DNA of 64,000 nucleotides from contig MVAQ01000023.1 in NCBI GenBank assembly GCA_014825775.1, positions 1-64,000 on the forward strand. Reading direction: 5' to 3'. This DNA is from Krasilnikovozyma curviuscula. Its lineage: Eukaryota > Basidiomycota > Tremellomycetes > Cystofilobasidiales > Mrakiaceae. Made by a program: the position numbers and the translations under genes. Below, piece by piece: positions 61,103-64,000 of this stretch. Position 1 is the stretch's first letter, and every line of letters begins with the position of its first letter. The notes beneath the pieces were generated by a model. It worked only from the letters and a program-made list of their open reading frames with translations, was not told where the DNA came from and made no database searches.

Positions 61103-62949
61103 ATGGGTGATAGCTTGGCTGTCTTGACTCTGAATGTTTGGCGAGTTCCATGCTTGATGTTGGGCGGTGATGAAGGGTCCCTTTTGCTGATTTTTCTGAG
61201 GAATCTCTCTTTTCTTCTAGGGGACTGAAGCATGTATCCAAGTACAGAAATGAGAGGATGAGGGTACGTAGAATTATTGGACCGACAGATCCTTGGGAAT
61301 GACAGTATTTGTTTCTCCTCAGGCGATCGCAAAGGAGCTCTACAACTCACCCCAATACGATCTGATATGCCTTCAAGAATTATGGGTAGTGGAAGATTTC
61401 GACCTGATACGAGAGAAGATCTATCCCAACCTACCTTACGCCAAATTTTTCTATACGTTCGTCCCCTTTTTGGTCTTGAACCAAGAATGACGTTGCTGAT
61501 ACTTCGAACTCCAGTGGTACCCTCGGCTCAGGGCTGGCAATATACTCGAGATTTCCAATACTGAAGAGTTATACTCTACCTTACCCACTCTCTGGTAGAC
61601 CGCTCGGATTCGGTGACTTTTACGTGAACAAAGCAGCTGGAAGTGTGGTCGTGGCTCACCCAGTACTTGGAGAGGTAGAAGTCTTTAGTACCCATGTAAG
61701 TAGCTAATGCAAGTAGAAGTTTGTGGTGGAGTTAGAACTAAGCTGACATGTTGTCCCTTCAGATGTACGCCGGAGGTCCTGAAGGACCTGAGGTAGGTCG
61801 TTCGTACAGAGCGACTCACGCTTGGCACCTATCCAAGGAAATTCTCAGAGCTGCTTCTCAAGGTAGATATGCTATAGCTGTAAGTGTTTAGATTTGATCC
61901 CTTCGCCATTCGTTAGCTGAGCGACTTCGCTGACTTCCGTCCTTTCTGTCGCAGTGCGGCGACTTCAATGCGGTTCCGGATGAACTGGCGATGGACATCA
62001 TGTTCGATCACGGATCTGTAACTGATGCTTGGTCAGCAACTCATCCTGGCATAATGGAAATTGCCAGAAACGGTCCAGCCTCCTCCGCAGAGGCGGCCAT
62101 GAATGAACATGGCATGACTGTGGACTGTGAGTAACTAACCGGGTTAACAGCACCAAGCTTAACTCGCTAATGCGTCTTTGCTCTCTATATTAACTGGATA
62201 AAGCTCCCCTCAACTCATGGACTCTGACGAAGGATATTCCTGAGCACATCAAACGAGCCTTCGGGAAACGGCTCGACTACATTCTGTTTCGCGATCCAAT
62301 GCCATCACCTTCTCTCCTCTATCCTGCCAAGAACAACGTTGATACTCCTCGCCTAGTGTGCTCCAAGACAGAAATCTGTATGACAGGGCAGGTTCCAGAC
62401 ATACCGGTGTCGTTGTCAGATCACTTCGGGCTCTCAGCTCAATTTACGTTCGTCTCGCCATCAACATCGACATCGAAATGGGAAGATCCAACTCAAAGCC
62501 CCTCTACAACGATACCTAATGATCCCTGGGCTTCAGCACGGTCAGCGACAAACCCCCTCTCAGACTCTGCCAACGGTTCGGGCTCAGTGTCATCTTCCGA
62601 TCCCCTTGTTTACAACTCCTCCACCCTCAACCGCAACACCCAAACAAAGAAGACTCTCACATCATTCTACGACCTGCTAGGATACCACCAGAAGATCCAC
62701 ACCAAACACGCTCAGCAACTCCTCATCCTCTTCCCGTCTGCCGTCGCTTTCTTTGTCGGTCTCGTAATCGCAACAGCGTTCCTTCCTCGATCGTACTACA
62801 CACCCATCTTCGTTTTTGCTTCGGGACTAGCTGGATTTGGAGCTTGTGTTGCTCTGGTAACTGGATTCGTGTGGGGTAGGAAAGAACTCGGTGGTTTGAA
62901 ATCTCTGAGGGAGGAAGTTGAAGAAGAGTTGACGAGGATCGACCAGTAG
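61103..62949 (+). CDS. ISC1: Inositol phosphosphingolipid phospholipase C / neutral sphingomyelinase (Isc1-like)
   Basis: Mg-dependent enzyme that releases ceramide from inositol phosphosphingolipids at ER and mitochondrial membranes. The catalytic exo-endo-phosphatase fold is complete: LAVLTLNVWGLKHVSK, DLICLQELWVVEDF with the metal-ligand Glu, VEVFSTHMYAGGPEG, CGDFNAVPDEL and the terminal LSDHFGLSAQF catalytic SDH. Two C-terminal membrane helices (LLILFPSAVAFFVGLVIATA, FVFASGLAGFGACVALVTGF) match the Isc1/nSMase2-like layout. A Ser/Asn-rich linker separates them from the enzyme domain. The first intron (61141-61220) must use a GC donor (TTTG|GCGAGT) to make NVWGLK. About eight exons, ending EELTRIDQ. 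It is divergent from PIF1. Confidence 0.94.
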
Positions 62950-63767
62950 GACTAGTAAAATATCGAGTGTCTTTATGTTGTAAAGTGTCTATATGTCTTA
63001 AGACCTCTCTACCTTCTTCTTGACGGCGATCCACAGGGGGTTCTGGACGAGTACGCTTGCACCTCAAGCCTCAATCTCTCGCTGTATTACGACGCTCACA
63101 CCAGTCGCAGTTTACCTGCTGCTTTGTATTCCTCAGGGTGGTCAAATCTGTTTTTTCCAAGCTCAGTCGACATGGTGTAGGGTCAACATTTGAATGTCGT
63201 TGACATGAACGATAGCACCATCGCGCACCCCGCGTGTCGTGTCTGTCGTGTTCAGCCATTTATGCGGGTTGCCGCGCAAACGAGAACTTGCGATGCCTTA
63301 CGCTTCACTCAAAAGAAGAGAACGTGTCATCAGAGGGTCTTAGAAGATCGCTACCTTATTATCGTTACCATATGAATAGAGAAGAGAAGGATCGTCTACA
63401 TCACCGTTTCTCCGTAATTCGAGAATTCGAGATGTTCGGCCGCGTCCGTGCTTTCCTATCTTCTATTATAGGCTAGGCGTGTAAACCTGGTGCAACATGC
63501 AGGCACCGAAAGCACCCAGGACTCCTGCAGGAGGGAACCGCCTGATTGCCATGCTTTAATCTGCTTGTGTATCAGCCGGGGTTCAACGACTCCTCCTATC
63601 ATTGCCCTGAGGGACAGGCGGTTGCGACATGAGGTGCGTGCGTCCAGGTATTCTCTTCGGGCCCTATTTACCATTGTGATCGCGTCTTTAAAAATAAAAG
63701 CTATAACAGGATAATCATTTGAGCGTTGTTTACACGCTTCGGTCGCAAGATTGGAACGCCGCTACCT
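62950..63767. other. Intergenic region, no gene seen
   Basis: It starts with the ISC1 3' UTR. Several short frames occur on both strands, without conserved motifs or consistent introns. Confidence 0.45.
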
Positions 63768-64000
63768 TCACCTTGGAGGGTTCTTTACCAGCCTACTGGT
63801 TTTGCTTTCTCCTTCTTTACTAGAATCTTTGTTTTTTGAAGGGGAAGAGTTCGGCTGAAAATCGCAACGTTTGGGCGTGATGTCGAGTCCATGCTGGTCG
63901 GGTGGACCACTGTCTTGCTGTCTTGCAAGCCTGCGGGCGGCGGGATCAATCCGTGGAACCACATGCGACGACTACGGAGAAGGTGCGCCTCTGGTGCGAT
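63768..64000 (-). CDS. Possible last exon of a gene cut by the window edge
   Basis: On the minus strand an acceptor-like CTCCGTAG near 63970 opens a frame that reads HVVPRIDPAARRLARQQD and continues through GLDITPKRCDFQPN and a Lys/Ser-rich end (SKNKDSSKEGESKTS) to a stop at 63768. The composition looks like a charged C-terminal tail. No domain is present, and the upstream part is outside the window, so this is only a candidate. Confidence 0.3.

Overview
This is a gene-dense stretch of fungal nuclear chromosome. Nearly every gene is broken by short introns (mostly about 45-100 nt, GT...AG), several genes have 6 to 20 exons, and start codons of divergent neighbours lie as little as 74 bp apart. 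The gene set (class I myosin with SH3 tail, Spt16, enolase, AMP deaminase, Pif1 helicase, Grn1/Nug1 GTPase, Isc1-type sphingomyelinase, an RGS membrane protein) is typical of Dikarya. Intron density, small introns and moderate GC suggest a basidiomycete, perhaps of the Tremellomycetes type; that last step is inference. No mobile element, CRISPR array, prophage or metabolic gene cluster is visible.

Layout. 1-8.5 kb: a flavin monooxygenase, a Ser-rich surface protein, the Hsp90 co-chaperone p23/Sba1, a low-complexity orphan and the TFIIA small subunit. 8.7-20 kb: Spt16 (FACT), a membrane-anchored esterase, one tRNA-Met(CAT), an aromatic L-amino-acid decarboxylase and a tail-anchored coiled-coil protein. 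20-32 kb: a Pin4-like RRM/R3H RNA-binding protein, AMP deaminase and enolase. 32-46 kb: an RGS membrane protein of the Rax1 type, an ataxin-10/Ctr86 homologue, the Grn1/Nug1 GTPase, an orphan coiled-coil protein, an NAPE-PLD-type metallo-beta-lactamase enzyme and a C2H2 zinc-finger factor. 46-64 kb: class I myosin, an orphan Ser/Pro-rich protein, a MOSC-domain protein, Pif1 helicase, Isc1-type phospholipase C and a possible gene end at the right edge.

How the genes relate. They are mostly independent housekeeping functions rather than one pathway. The clearest arrangement is repeated head-to-head pairing: p23/orphan, TFIIA-gamma/Spt16, ataxin-10/Grn1, coiled-coil/NAPE-PLD and Pif1/Isc1. These pairs have 74-286 bp between start codons and almost certainly share promoters.

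The most unusual content is in the splicing. Four genes need a GC-AG intron to read correctly. Coding exons of 11, 14 and 22 nt occur in p23, enolase and the RGS gene. The myosin has a first coding exon that is only the ATG and a hidden last exon that restores an acidic tail. The Ser-rich surface protein has two competing in-frame introns that would switch a signal peptide on or off. All gene models were built by eye from splice motifs and family conservation; no search or transcript data were available.
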